NCBI RefSeq assembly: GCF_963583255.1
Contig: NC_084817.1
Location: 21,300,837 to 21,364,836, forward strand
Source: Pyrus communis
Lineage: Eukaryota; Streptophyta; Magnoliopsida; Rosales; Rosaceae
DNA length: 64,000 bases
Direction: 5' to 3'
Shown here: piece after piece, positions 23,101-34,662 of the stretch
Layout: each line of letters starts with the position of its first letter
Position numbering within the stretch: position 1 is the first letter of the stretch
Notes under the pieces: model-generated
Seen by the model: only the letters and a program-made list of their open reading frames with translations
What the model was told of the DNA's origin: nothing
The model's database searches: none
Translations under genes and position numbers: made by a program

Positions 23101-25038
23101 GGTAAATTACACAAACTATCTTAATTATGAGTCGAACCATAATTTCATACCTCATGTTATAAATATTGTAATGTCATACATCAATTTATAAATTCATTGC
23201 AATGTCATACCTCTGTTAAATTTTCTGTCAATTTGATTGTTAAATGATGACGTGATAGAAGCAAAGCCCACTCCTTCGTCATCTGGAATAAAAAATTAAT
23301 TAATTAATAATAAATTATTATTTTTATATAATAATTAAAATTAATTCAAAAATAACTTTCTCCTCGAATGCGGATCCTATTTCCCTGTCGCCCTCACCTT
23401 TCTCCCTTCTCTGTCCAAACCATCTTCATGTCCATCTCTCCCACTCCACCCCCTCCGCTCCCACTGCAATTAACCCAACCATTAGAACCTCGTCCACATA
23501 TCCCACACCGCGCCCACTGCCATCTTTCCTATCCATCTTCCAAGTTCTCTGCAATTTCTAAGGTTTCTGATACCTTCATATGGTTTCCATGCCACATCGT
23601 CTTACTAGTGCTATACATGTATCCAATCTATTCAAGCTTAAGTTTGGACCCAAGATTCGATCATGCCCTAAGATTCATTTGATCCCCCACCTTGCCAGCG
23701 AATCACCACCCACCGTTCGTGTAACATCCCACATCGTCCAGGGGAATGGATTCTATAAGCCTTATATGTATATTCACATCTCTACCTAGCACGAGGCCTT
23801 TTGGGAGCTCACTGGCTTCGGGTTCCGTAGGAACTCCGAAGTTAAGTGAGTTTGCACGAAAGCAATTCCAAGATCGGTGACCCACTAGAAAGTTCTCGTG
23901 TGAGTTCCCAAAAACAAAACCGTGAGGGCGTGGTTGGGGCCCAAAGCGGACAATATTGTGCTACGGTGGAGTCGAGCTCAGAATGTGGTGGGGGCTCGAG
24001 CGGGGATGTGACAATTTTGTATCAGAGCCAATCCTTTGCCAGATGTGTGCTGACGAGGACGTCGGGCCCCTAAGAGGGGTAGATTGTAACATCCCACATC
24101 GCACGGGGGAGTGGATCCTATAAGCCTTATATGTATATTCTCATCTTTACCTAGCACAAGGCCTTTTGGGAGCTAAATGGTTTCAAGTTCCGTAGGAACT
24201 CCGAAGTTAAGCAAGTTCGCAAAAGAGCAATCCTAGGATGGGTGACCCACTGGGAAGTTCTCGTGTGAGTTCCCAAAAACAAAATCGTGAGGGTGTGGTC
24301 AGGGCCCAAAGCGGACAATATCGTGCTACGGTGAAGTCGAGCCCGGGATGTGACAGATCGTCTGCGGTTCATGCCCACTAACCTAGTTGTGTAGGTGTCC
24401 TCTTTGGCTTTCAAGGCGAGAGTTGCCTTCGATGAAGGAAGAGTCGGCACAGGAAATTAGCTTGGTAGAGCTTTTTCAGGTCACGAGAAATGGGCGTGGG
24501 GAAGTCACAAGTCCAGGTCCAGTAGACGGGGGAGGAGTAAGGGATTGCTCAATAGGACTTGGATGTGAGTGGGTTAAAAAACAAAGTTGGAGTTGAGGGT
24601 TTTTTAAAAGCAGAGCCAGGAAAGCTTGTTGCGGCGGCAAGCCAACAGAGAGGGAGATAGCAGTGGGAGCAGTAAGGGAGATACGGACAAGGCTCTAGTG
24701 GTTGGGTTGATTACGGTGGGAGTGGAATGGGTGGAGTGGGAGAGATGGATGGGGAAGATGGTTTGGACGGAGAAGGGAGAAAGGTGAAGACAAAGGGGAA
24801 ATATAGGACCAACATTTAGGGAGAGAGTTATTTTTTAATTAATTTTAATTATTAAACAAAAAATTAATTATATTAATAATTTTTTTTTTTAATTTCAGTT
24901 GGCGAAGGAGTGGGCTCTGCTCTTGCTACGTCATCATTTAATAGCCAAATTAACAGAAAATTTAATGGAGGTATGACATTGTAATGTTTAAAACATGAAG
25001 TATGAAATTGTGGTTTGCTTTGTTTTATGTAACTTACC
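23101..25038. mobile_element. Long-TIR, non-autonomous DNA transposon carrying a nested Cassandra
   Basis: The left arm (23101 to about 23530, starting GGTAAATTACACAAAC) is the inverted counterpart of the right arm (about 24630 to 25038, ending GTAACTTACC). Matching landmarks include ATAATTTCATACCTCATG, AAATGATGACGT, CCCACTCCTTCG and CTGTCCAAACCATCTTC in the left arm and their complements in the right. TTATTACTTAA stands directly outside both ends (23090-23100 and 25039-25049), suggesting a 9-11-bp duplication as made by Mutator-like elements. No transposase is visible. The arms are about 400 bp, and the centre holds a TRIM at 23720-24355. Confidence 0.8.
23720..24355 (+). mobile_element. Cassandra TRIM, older copy, nested
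   Basis: LTRs are 23720-24013 and 24085-24355, both starting TGTAACATCCCACATCG and ending GATGTGACA. Internal TTGTATCAGAGCC (a one-base variant of the tRNA-Met primer-binding site) follows the first LTR, and TAAGAGGGGTAGAT, a polypurine tract, precedes the second. The 5S-like block (GGAACTCCGAAGTTAAG, then GGTGACCCACT) is in each LTR on the plus strand. The LTRs differ in length (294 and 271 bp) and at many positions, so this insertion is clearly older than the copy at 0.3-1.0 kb. Flanks are GTTCG and GATCG, a 5-bp duplication with one change. Confidence 0.92.
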
Positions 25039-25063
25039 TTATTACTTAATAAGACAAAATAAT

Positions 25064-25620
25064 GTCACTTATTACCATAGTTTAGTGGTATTCAATGGTG
25101 GAGCCAGCATGGGGTCATTGGTTGTTTTTGACCCTAACAACTTCAGAAACTCCATGTATATTTGTTTGTATATAAGGCCCACTAAATTACAATATCCTCC
25201 TCCTACTTCTTCTATTTTCTTATATAATATTTGTTTTCCTTTTATCTCTTCTTGTACGAAATACCTTAGTTGCTTTAACATTACTTCACAATATCCTGCA
25301 TTCACTCTCGACAAGCCTCTATAAATAATAGTTGTTGTCGACGTATGTTGGCATAAACTTTTTGCATATGTTGACAGGAATTGGCAGGTGCCTACTAGGT
25401 GCTCGACGAAATAGCTCAATGAAGCTTTTTTTTGTAAATATTATGACCCCATTATTTGAAAATCCTGATTACACCATTGGTGGTATTCATCTTCACTTGT
25501 AAGTGAAATGTCGTAGGTTCGATTCTCGCCAAAAGTGAATTTGAACCACATTATTGCTAGCCCATTATGAGGTTAAGCCTCTTTTCTTCCCCCTTAGTGT
25601 AGATACCATTTGTTAAAAAA
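25064..25620 (+). repeat. tRNA-derived SINE, family 1, split by a hAT insertion
   Basis: The SINE head (about 25064-25092) and body (25480-25620) are separated by a 387-bp element. The body carries TTCACTTGTAAGTGAAATG, a good B-box (GGTTCGATTCTC), AACCACATTATTGCTAGCCC and CCCCCTTAGTGTAGATA, and then an A-rich end. Confidence 0.75.
25093..25479. mobile_element. hAT-type non-autonomous element inside a SINE
   Basis: Inverted ends CAATGGTGGAGCCAGCA and TGATTACACCATTG, with perfect 8-bp target duplication GTGGTATT (25085-25092 and 25480-25487). The 8-bp duplication and a CA-N-GGTGGAGCCAG type end are characteristic of hAT elements. A minus-strand frame inside it resembles a frame at 40.6-40.8 kb. 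Confidence 0.85.
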
Positions 25621-26130
25621 ATTGAAATAATAATAACAATAATAAATAAGAATATGAAGTTTGGTTTGATGAAGTCCTCTCTCTTCTAGATGGCTGTGTT
25701 AATCTGATACTAAACCTTGCACAAGAATGCCATTCCATGCATGTCCTACTCCTACATTAAACTAAAAAAAAAACAACAAAAAAAAAAAAAAACCATATTA
25801 CAAACTATAATCCAGCATTGGCAGGTTTATGTGTTTTTTTTTTTTTTCACAAGCGATATTCGAAAAACCGATAGTCAAACAAGTGACTCAAGTACATATA
25901 TGGTGCACGGGCTGTGGAGCAAAGAAGCAAAAATTGAGTTTTTGTGATATTATTAGTCATCAATCATGTCAAGGACGTCAAACTTGTCACATTTGATATT
26001 ATGTACCCTAAAAAAAATAAAAATAAATTAAACCTACCTTAACGGGACGATCAGAGAGTGCGCCGCCGTTAAGAGTGAAAGCCACCAAAGTAAGCCCGCC
26101 GTGGACGTCGGCTTCTGAAGGGGTGGGCAA

Positions 26131-26252
26131 TGTTATGATCCCACATCAGCTACACCAGAAATGATGTAGTGGTACTTAAGTCCTTGGGGTCCTCCCACCT
26201 ATTGGACTAGTCTTTTGGGTTGGGCTCTTCCCTTGGGCTTGAGTACCTAACA
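26131..26252 (+). repeat. Possible solo LTR of a TRIM-like element
   Basis: Starts TGTTATGATCCCACATC and ends GAGTACCTAACA, with TG..CA ends and the CCCACATC motif seen in the TRIM LTRs of this window. Flanking 5-mers (GGCAA and CTTTG) do not match, so the call is tentative. Confidence 0.35.
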
Positions 26253-26276
26253 CTTTGTCACTCTCCACTCCATAAT

Positions 26277-26454
26277 GGAAAATGATTCTTTCCCTTCCTA
26301 ATCTCTCTCTCATTTTTCCCCTCTTATTTGAACGGTTACGATTTAGCCACGTCAACATCATATATTAATTTTTTTATAAAAATAATAAGACAAAAAACAA
26401 TATAAGAAGGGGAGGGAAAGAGAGAAGAATAGGAGGGGAGAGAATCCTCATCCC
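26277..26454. mobile_element. MITE related to the 9.1-kb MULE MITE
   Basis: Inverted ends GGAAAATGATTCTTTCCC and GGGGAGAGAATCCTCATCCC. The core ATATTAATTTTTTTATAAAA followed by AATAATAAGACAAAA is shared with 9061-9271. Target duplication is not clear. Confidence 0.55.
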
Positions 26455-26629
26455 TTCATAATAATATGCATCGAGGTCGTCATTATTCATAAATCTCATT
26501 TTCTTAATTTTTTTTTATTTTTATTTTTATCTCGTTGCATTCTTTTTCGGAATCCCCCTTTTTACAGTTTTTGACAGCCTAGCAAATTACCGATAGGACT
26601 AGATGTACATGCTCTATTTCCTACTTCTT

Positions 26630-26840
26630 AGGACTGGTTTGGTATTGTTGTGCTTTGGAAAAAAAAACTGTTTCTGCTATGCTGTGAGAATGAGCTCATT
26701 TTTGCTGCTTCACGTTTTCAGCTTTTTTTCATCCAAAACTGTGAAAATAAGCTGTTTTTAAGTGTTTACCAAACTCCTTTTTTTAGCTTAGCTTTTTTTT
26801 ATACCTAATTTTTATAAAAGTACCTCAATACCAAACTAGT
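26630..26840. repeat. Probable MITE (TTTGGTA ends)
   Basis: Sequences GGTTTGGTATTGTTGTGCTTT on the left and CTCAATACCAAAC on the right are inverted; the interior has paired AGCTGTTTTTA/TTTCAGCTT blocks. Boundaries are approximate. Confidence 0.45.
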
Positions 26841-26849
26841 ACTTAGTAC

Positions 26850-28113
26850 TCCAATCCACAAGTTATTAGTGATAATATACTTTAAATTCATTTTAAAAAG
26901 TGAGATTCAACTCGAGTTCTTAAAAAAAAAAAAAAAAAATACATCTACTTCAACCAATGTGGCTTTGCCAACATTTATTGTACCTTTTATTGAACTCCAA
27001 AAAAATTAATTTCTCCTCTTAGTTATGGGAGAAAATCTAGGAGGATCGTTGTAATTTAGTTTTGAATTTTCTCCATTTTGGTGCTTGAATTTAGACTAGT
27101 ATCTAAACTATAGTTTGTTGGAATTTTAACACCTAAACCAACTGCCTTGTCTGTCCCTTTTTAGGTTAACATTATGCTTTCGTCGTTAATCAGCATATTA
27201 TAAAGCCGAATTTCACACTAGTATCGTGGTGTGCCATATAAAATTTTGGTAATTGGTAAGAATAACTATGTATTAACCAGTGTTTAAAATATCAATATAG
27301 ATAGGTGGGAAAATCGATATACAAATTTATGAAAATATTGATATCAATTGCCTTTGATGAAAATTATGGAAATGTGCAATGGGATGGGCATATCAACTCA
27401 TTTAGATTTAATCAAAATTAGAGAAAAAATTTTCAACAAAACTTCAAATGTTCGAAATCTGCACTTGGTTCTGGCAAAGTTTCTATAATGAATCGGTAAT
27501 ATCGTTGATATTTATTGATTTTCTCGTTAATATAGGATGAAGTTGCATCCCACCACCATTCCATATTGATCCTTGATTCTTCAACAAAAATTGTAGATAT
27601 TCATAATTATATGAATCTCTTTAGAGAACTTATGTTCTAGTTTACATTGTAGGATTCACTTGATACAAACCATCTCCCACCTGATACGAACCATAATTTA
27701 TATTTCAAATTGTAGATAATAGTAAGACCATCTCCCACCTGTTATGCTAAAACCCAAAATTTGACTCTTAGCACCATGCTAAAACTTGGTGGATTCCACA
27801 AATTGGTTAAACAAGTACGTGACATCACGAAGCATACCAAAATTCAACACTTCAACACTTTTAGGCGACAGATGGTCGTCTAACTCATGAGAAATTCTGT
27901 TATCTGACAATCAGACTACAAACTAGAGTAAAAGAGGCATGATTCTTTGTCTGTTGTCGTATTTTTCAAGCGATCCAAGTTTCAGACGTAATAATTTCTC
28001 ATAACTTAGATAATGGGACTGCATAATTAGCAAACAGTTCGTATGGAAAATTATGACGGGTAAAACGGATTAAAATCAGCAAACAACTCATTCCCAATTT
28101 CGTAGGGATGTTT
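26850..28113. other. Gene-free spacer
   Basis: AT-rich, with short repeated phrases such as CATCTCCCACCTG. I see no coding or RNA gene. Confidence 0.4.
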
Positions 28114-28118
28114 GAAAT

Positions 28119-29568
28119 TGATGCAGGATAGAATCGAGGGTATCGAGAAGAGGGGGATAGATAACCTGAGATTCACTCAATCAAGGGTAACGTAACTCGC
28201 TCACGTCGCTAATCGTGGATTCTCTCACACGATCAAGCCAAATGCTTGATTGGGGAAGGAGAAATCACTCACTTCAATTGCACAAGGCAAAATATATTTT
28301 AATTCATTCAAATTTACCATTCAAGGCTTTCTAGTACAATATTTATAAGTGTTTACAAATTAATAGACTTTAAGTTTCCATGACACCCTTGCTACTTCCA
28401 AAATAACTTAACAAATTCCCAAATAATTAAAATACAAAACCCTTGTTATTCCAAAGCATATTAATGGTTTCAAATTGTTTTCTTCAAGGCTTGCCTCTTG
28501 CATCATTCTCCTCTTCTCAGAAAAAACTCGTCCTCGAGTTTTAGTTGACTTTTGGTTTTCCCTCGATCTTTTGGAATGCCTTTCAAACTTTTCCATAACA
28601 TTTACAATAGCACAAGAAATATACGAGTGTTCGAAGTCTTGATCCTTATTCTTTCTTCAAATGGATAAGCTCGAAATGGCGCATGACTCCAATGGTGGGC
28701 AATGCTTCTCTTCTTCAAAGACTTTCTTCTAACCAAATCATCATGATAAAGAAATTTATCCCACATATAATCATGGATATCAGAGTAAGGAGTTTTTGCC
28801 CAATGTGGAAGTTGTGCATTAATTAAGTCTGAATTTACCACCTCACTCATAAGCGGTAAAGTTTCCTTTACATCCACAATCTTTACTTGGTGCTCAACAT
28901 TCAAGAAACTACCTTCAAGAATCTCATTGATCACGTAAATAACAATATCATCTTCTAATAAATTATACAAACGTGAGGAGTATAACTTCCTTACCTCACT
29001 ACCATCCTCATCAACTTCATTCACAAAACGTATTGACTTCGTCTTCATCAATGTACTCATCGTAAATTGGTGGTGAATTCCAATTGATGAAGCTAATTTC
29101 TTTGACAGTGTGCTCCTCAAACAGATTGTAAATCACAGACATGGTCTTCAACTGCAGTGGATAACCTGCTATGATACCACTTGATGTAGGATAGAACCAA
29201 GGGTATCGAGGAGAGGGGGATAGATAACCTAGGATTCACTCAACCAGGGGCAACAAAGCTCGCTCATGTCGCTACTCGTGGATTCACTCACACGACCAAG
29301 TCAAATGCTTGTTTGAGGAAGGAGAAATCACTCACTTCAATTGTACAAAGCAAAATATATTTTAATTCATTCAAATATGTCATTCAAGGCTTTCTAGTAT
29401 AATATTTATAAGTGTTTACAAATGAATGGACTTTAAGTTTCTATAACACCCTTACAACTTCTAAAATAACTCAACAAATTCCCAAATAATTAAAATACAA
29501 AACCTTAGTTATCCCAAAGCATATTAATGGTTTCACATTGTTTTCTTCAAGGCCTGCCTCCTGCATTA
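28119..29568 (-). mobile_element. Small LTR retrotransposon (1.45 kb) with one orphan frame
   Basis: Two 387-bp LTRs (28119-28505 and 29182-29568) with TGATG..CATCA/CATTA ends flank a 676-bp interior. Flanking GAAAT (28114-28118 and 29569-29573) is a perfect 5-bp target duplication. On the minus strand the 5' LTR is followed by TGGTATCATAGC (29168-29179, reverse), a variant of the tRNA-Met primer-binding site, and a purine tract (GAGAAGAGGAGAA) precedes the 3' LTR. The LTRs are diverged by scattered substitutions. No protease, reverse transcriptase or integrase is present, so this is a deletion derivative or a TRIM/SMART-sized element. Confidence 0.9.
28602..29060 (-). CDS. Unrecognised open frame inside the small LTR element
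   Basis: An open frame of about 152 codons from the ATG at 29060, extending upstream in frame to 29120 without a Met. It is acidic in its first half (VNEVDEDGSEV) and ends in a basic stretch (RRKSLKKRS) and FLVLL. I do not recognise a domain. It occupies most of the interior, so it is probably a residue of retrotransposon coding sequence. A second minus-strand frame overlaps its start, which suggests an old frameshift. Not a host gene in my view. Confidence 0.35.
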   Translation of the reverse strand: MSTLMKTKSIRFVNEVDEDGSEVRKLYSSRLYNLLEDDIVIYVINEILEGSFLNVEHQVKIVDVKETLPLMSEVVNSDLINAQLPHWAKTPYSDIHDYMWDKFLYHDDLVRRKSLKKRSIAHHWSHAPFRAYPFEERIRIKTSNTRIFLVLL

Positions 29569-29579
29569 GAAATGTTGAG

Positions 29580-30450
29580 GACAAAAAAAGAGAGTTTCCA
29601 ATCCCTTGTACTCCATGCACACTCGAGAATTTGGGTCTACATCTGGATAAACACTTCTTTGGACCTCCCCACTGGACATATTGAACCATTTTTCCACACG
29701 AGTGGGTCACGGGATTGATGACTTAACACTTAAGTTCTCTTAATCTTCCACTCAAGATAAAGGAGATTCGTTGTGACGAAGTCATTCCTTATCCAATCAT
29801 TATATATGATAATTTTATAAACCGAACGATGTTGTTAATTATTAAATTATTATTTAAATATTAATTAGCATGTTTATTTTTTAATTGATGACATCTTATT
29901 TAATTCATAAATTTAATTTAAAATTTTGATGTCAGTAACTTTATTCATCTAACTATTATTATTTAAGCCAATCAATTTTCTAGAAGGTGGAACTCATGTG
30001 TCCCAATCTTCTAGAAGGATGACAAAAATACATGTAAAAATATCTTCATAGAGGATGGAGGATAGTGCGACAACTACTTTGGTCTTACTCGTGAAGAATG
30101 ATAAATGTATGTACGGGTAATCGAACGCGCCTCTTGAAGCCCGTGGATTGGGGGCAGTTCATATTTTAGCAATTATCCACGTTTTTGGCTGGCTACTTGT
30201 GAACCAGTTTTAAAGGTCAACAAGGGCGGCATCACGCTGCCGTGCTTCACCAATATTCTCCATTTGTTTGATAAGATTGGCGCGAAGTAGTGGTGGCAAT
30301 TGCAACAAATCCGTTTGGACAGATTAACTAACCAATTAAAATAAATAATACGTTGGATTTTAACGTTCTGCGTTCATAATGGTTGGATTTGTTAATAATC
30401 TGTCACTTAACGGTTGTTTTCAAGACCACTTGCGAAACCGTTAGGTATTC
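29580..30450. other. AT-rich spacer
   Basis: Includes A/T-rich direct and inverted motifs around 29.79-30.0 kb (TTAATTATTAAATTATTATTT) that resemble degenerate MITE sequence. No gene. Confidence 0.4.
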
Positions 30451-30454
30451 GTAA

Positions 30455-31346
30455 CAAGGTTCTGAAAATACCTAGATGTTAGTCAGGTAGCGGGTTAGCG
30501 CCTAATGCCTAGACGGCTAAGCAGGGTTTAGGCGGATTTTGGTAAATTTCTTGTATATCTTGTAAATAAGTGCATACTGACACTTATAAAAAATTATACT
30601 TGTATGAAATCCATTGATAAGATAATAAAAGAATGTTGAAATGCAAAAAGAGTATCCAACAAGTCCAAAATTTAAAAGCACATTAAGCATATATGCCATA
30701 TAACCATAGTAAAGAGTATTGTAAGATGACACATGTACAACAAACTTACAATAAGAATGAAAATAGAAAAGGGTATAAAAAGTAGTAAAAAAAATGGTGA
30801 GGACCATTCAAAGAAAACATGCAGGCTGCAATAAATGTTTTTCCTAGATAAAAGATGATGGGACCATCTTAATTGAATCATGCAAACTGAACAATGACCC
30901 ATGTTTACAACCAGACAAAAACAGAAACAATATTAAAACCAAAATAAATATGTTATGGTCGTAATAAATAAATTAGCCTTATGCAGAAACCAAGATAAAA
31001 AACAAATAAACAAATTAAACAGCACAGGAAACAAGGGGAAAAAAATAGATAAACTAATTAACTAGCACAGGAACCAAGGAGAAAGAAAATAAAGTAAAGC
31101 ATCATCTTCATCTTGTTCACGCTGAGTTGCACGGCGGCTCTGCAACAATTTTTTCCAAATTCTGGTGTGCTCTACATACGCCCACCTAGCCTTCGCCAAG
31201 ACCGGCATAACTCCGCCTAGTCCCGCCTAATCCTGCCCAGGCGTCCGTCTAATATATTTCCGATTTTGTGCCCGATTAGAAGCTAATCGCGGCGGCAACC
31301 AAACGTCCAACGCCTAGGCGCCGCCTAAACCGACTTTTAAAACACT
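30455..31346. mobile_element. Probable hAT-type non-autonomous element, larger family member
   Basis: Ends CAAGGTTCTGAAAAT and CTTTTAAAACACT are inverted, and both flanks of the interior carry GCGCCTA/TAGGCG motifs. It shares these features with the better-defined element at 58311-58821. The target duplication is not recognisable here. Confidence 0.5.
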
Positions 31347-31349
31347 AAC

Positions 31350-33770
31350 ATAAGTGTAAGTGTTTTTTTTTTTTTTTTTAATTCATCAAAATAAATAGCA
31401 CCAGCAGAAGCTCGTCTTCTGGTGGTGTAGTTGAATTGGATCTAGTTTATTGATTAAAAAAAGAATTGGATTATAGTTTGGATTGGAGAATAACTTGACA
31501 TCCATCACTTTCGATCAAGTAGTTAATGTCGATGAGAGGGATGGGCTGGAGCTAAATATGTTTTATTTCTTTAGTCAATTGGCCATTTTTTAAGCCACAA
31601 TTCAGTACAACAAAAGGTGGCTACATATTGACAGTGATAAATGTTATAATTAAATAAAACATCGATTTTAACAGGTGAAATGGTTGATCTCTTAGCATAA
31701 CGCGTGATTTCGTGTCCAAGTATTTCCACCCATCAGCTTATTGGATTGGGTTTGGATAACTTGGTCAATCCAACCAACAATTTACCAGAACTAGTCACAG
31801 TCTCGTACAACACTTAAAAAAAAAAAAAACAATTACATGTGCTTATAAATAATTGAGCTACTTCTTATTTGCTAATTTATTTTATGATAAAACCTCAATT
31901 TTATTAAAAGGTTAACTCAAAATATATTTTGTACGATGAGCGGTTAAACAATTATCTCACACTCCGGGGTGTCTTAAAATTTTTGTATATTTCTTTTCCG
32001 AAAACAAAAACAACTATTTTCACTCCATTATTAGCTATTTTTAACTGTAATAAAAAAAATAAGGGAGAAAAAAAAAAAAAAAAAAAAAAGGCAAGGACAA
32101 TTGTTATGTCGGTGAGTTCTTGTTCTGTCTAAAAGATTTTCATTGCTAAATATTGAAAGTAAAAGATAGGAAATGATACTTTCACTTCATAATGTACTTC
32201 TTGCATTTGATTTGAAAAAATGTAAACCAGAAATGAGTGTTGAGAGTTGAATCCCATGTTGAGGAAATGAGGGACATTAGATGTGCTTATACGTAATTAA
32301 GCTACTCTCTATATTGCCAATTGGTTTTATAATAAAATTTCAACTATCTTCAACGCGTATGAGATGTCATTCACATGTTTGGCAACACACATTACACGCT
32401 TATTAGCATAAAGAGTTACTAAAAATTGGAATGTTTTGATCCTTACTCCCAGATTTAGATTAACATTCTTTTAGAGGAGCTAGAAATTTGACGATTGTGA
32501 ACACTTTTATTCTTGATCTACAAAATCTCTTACAAAAAAACTACCAAATCTAAGAAGCCATATCATGCATATAGTAGCTCCCTTTCAAAATGTTGGACCA
32601 GCATGCTAGCTTGTGAGCTTAACTACTGTTCTTTTTCTTCTTTTGTTCTGTCTTCCAAGTCTCTAGGTCCATTTCTGAGTCTTTCATTTAGCTCTTGTCT
32701 CCCCTTCTAGTCAAGTTGACATGGCTCCCTTGCATACCATGTCTCCTGCTTAATTTGCTACTTCCTTCCCAGTTGCTTCCAATAAATCTTCAACAACTAA
32801 ATGTGGGCCACAGCTCATATCAGATGGCTCATGATCAAGATCTTCCTTTCCAACAACTTTTTTCTTTTGGGAAACTTCAACTGTACGAATTTTTTTTATT
32901 AATAACGAAAAAAGAAGTTAAACCTAATTAGAGGGGACATAAACCTTACCTATAAAATAAAGATAATTGAAAAAAAGAAAAAAGAAAAAGAAGGGGGAAT
33001 TATAAATCTTACCCCTCTAGAAACGAAAACAAGAATGATACAAATAAAAGAGGAGGGGAAAGGGACATGAAACCCAACCCTTTTAAAACGAAACTTAAAG
33101 GTCTAAACCTACAAAACAAGTCGAACAACACCACAAAGTTAGGAGAAGAAAAAAAAAAAAGAAAAAAAGTGAGGCAAACCTAAATGCGAGATGCATATTG
33201 ATTTGAGAAGTGATATCCATGCAAGCCAATATAGTCTGAAAACAAAACAACACGAGCTGCTGGCGGAGGAGAATCATGTTATGTTAAAGTTGGAGAAAAT
33301 AAGCCCATGTTAGCAAAATTATACACAACAAAATTTCCTTTGCGATAGATGTGCAATGCGCTTAAAGTCATTTTTCAAATGCGGTCCAAAAAAATAGACC
33401 AGACAATATTATTCATATAAATAACTAAAAGTGTAACCGATCAGACAAAAATTACAAGTAGGAATATCCCCAATAATTAAGAAGAAGATAATAATAATAA
33501 TAATAAAACCACCACAAGACCGTTTTTTTTTTTCTTTTTTTTTTTGGCCACGCCACATTAAATAATGCGGTTGAGAGACTACCACCAACAGACAATGCGA
33601 ATAAAATACATACTTATTATACGAAATACAGATGAGCCTAGGGAAGCAGACTGCTACCAATTAATTTTACATATTCGTGCCAAACCGACCTTGATTAAAA
33701 AGGGGTTTACTTGTTAAAACAAAGCTCCTTCTCACACTTTTATATGAAAATAATTGTATTTTCGACAGAT
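31350..33770. other. Gene-free spacer with A runs
   Basis: Contains A runs (about 31816-31829, 32069-32089) and an (AAT)n stretch near 33489-33507. Short open frames near 32.5-32.9 kb have no recognisable domain. Confidence 0.4.
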
Positions 33771-33779
33771 AGAATTCTC

Positions 33780-33960
33780 GTTAGCTGGGTTTATAGAAAA
33801 GAAAACTAATGAAAATAATTTGAAAATTTTGAATTTTAACGATAAAGACAAAATAAAAGATAAAGTAAATAGTACCATAATTGACTTTTTAGTGTAAAAA
33901 TATGGTTTTTCGTTAAAATGAACAATATCATAAGCTTTTTGTTAAAGCTCCCTTTTTAGA
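33780..33960. repeat. Dispersed MITE family copy (AACGATAAAG type)
   Basis: Carries TTTTAACGATAAAGACAAAA, TAAATAGTACCATAATTGAC and CTTTTTAGTGTAAAAATATG. Related copies lie at about 21.46-21.63 and 39.83-40.0 kb. Confidence 0.6.
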
Positions 33961-34009
33961 ATAACTAAAACTATATCGGACAAAAACAGAGAGTTTATGT
34001 TAGGACAGT

Positions 34010-34160
34010 TATATAACCATTTCGTTTTAGTTTTTTATTTTTATTTTTTTTGAAAATGAAAAACTTATTTAGTAACTATTTTTAGTTTCAGGTTTAAAGA
34101 AAATGAAAAATGAAAACTAAAACCTGAAAAAGAAATGGTTATTAAACAGTCCCTTAAAGT
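34010..34160. repeat. Short inverted repeat, probable MITE
   Basis: AACCATTTCGTTTTAGTTTT on the left and AAAACCTGAAAAAGAAATGGTT on the right are inverted around an A/T-rich centre. Confidence 0.5.
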
Positions 34161-34662
34161 GTTTAATAGCGTTTATGCTTTAAAAAGTGTGTTGTTTATT
34201 GTTGGCTGTGTTAGTAAGGTCACAGGCTTGTGTGTTACCCCACCGAGATTTGAGTCTCACTCCTAGTAGTTCTCGTTAATGCGCGATTAGTAAATTCCTA
34301 TGTAAATTCATATGTTGGCAGCTGATAGTTAGGTGTCATGCGTAAGTTTTTTCGGCTTGAGGTTGTGGGTATACCCTAATGTTGGTGGTGAGGTAGTCAA
34401 TCTCCTCTTAAACTTTCAAATAACACAAGTTAAGAATGTACCTAGACGTGCATTTTTGAATGGAAGTGTTTTACCACGCAAGTTAAGAATACGTGAGCAT
34501 TTCCAATTGGTCAAATAGTTGCTCTCCAAATTTTGCAAAAATGTGAACGCTTTAGAAGCTTCCTAGTTCCTACATCTAATTTGGTCACATGCACAATTTG
34601 GAACATAATCCACAACCAGTGGGTAAATAGTTACAACCACTCAATCATCTCATAGGTTCAAA

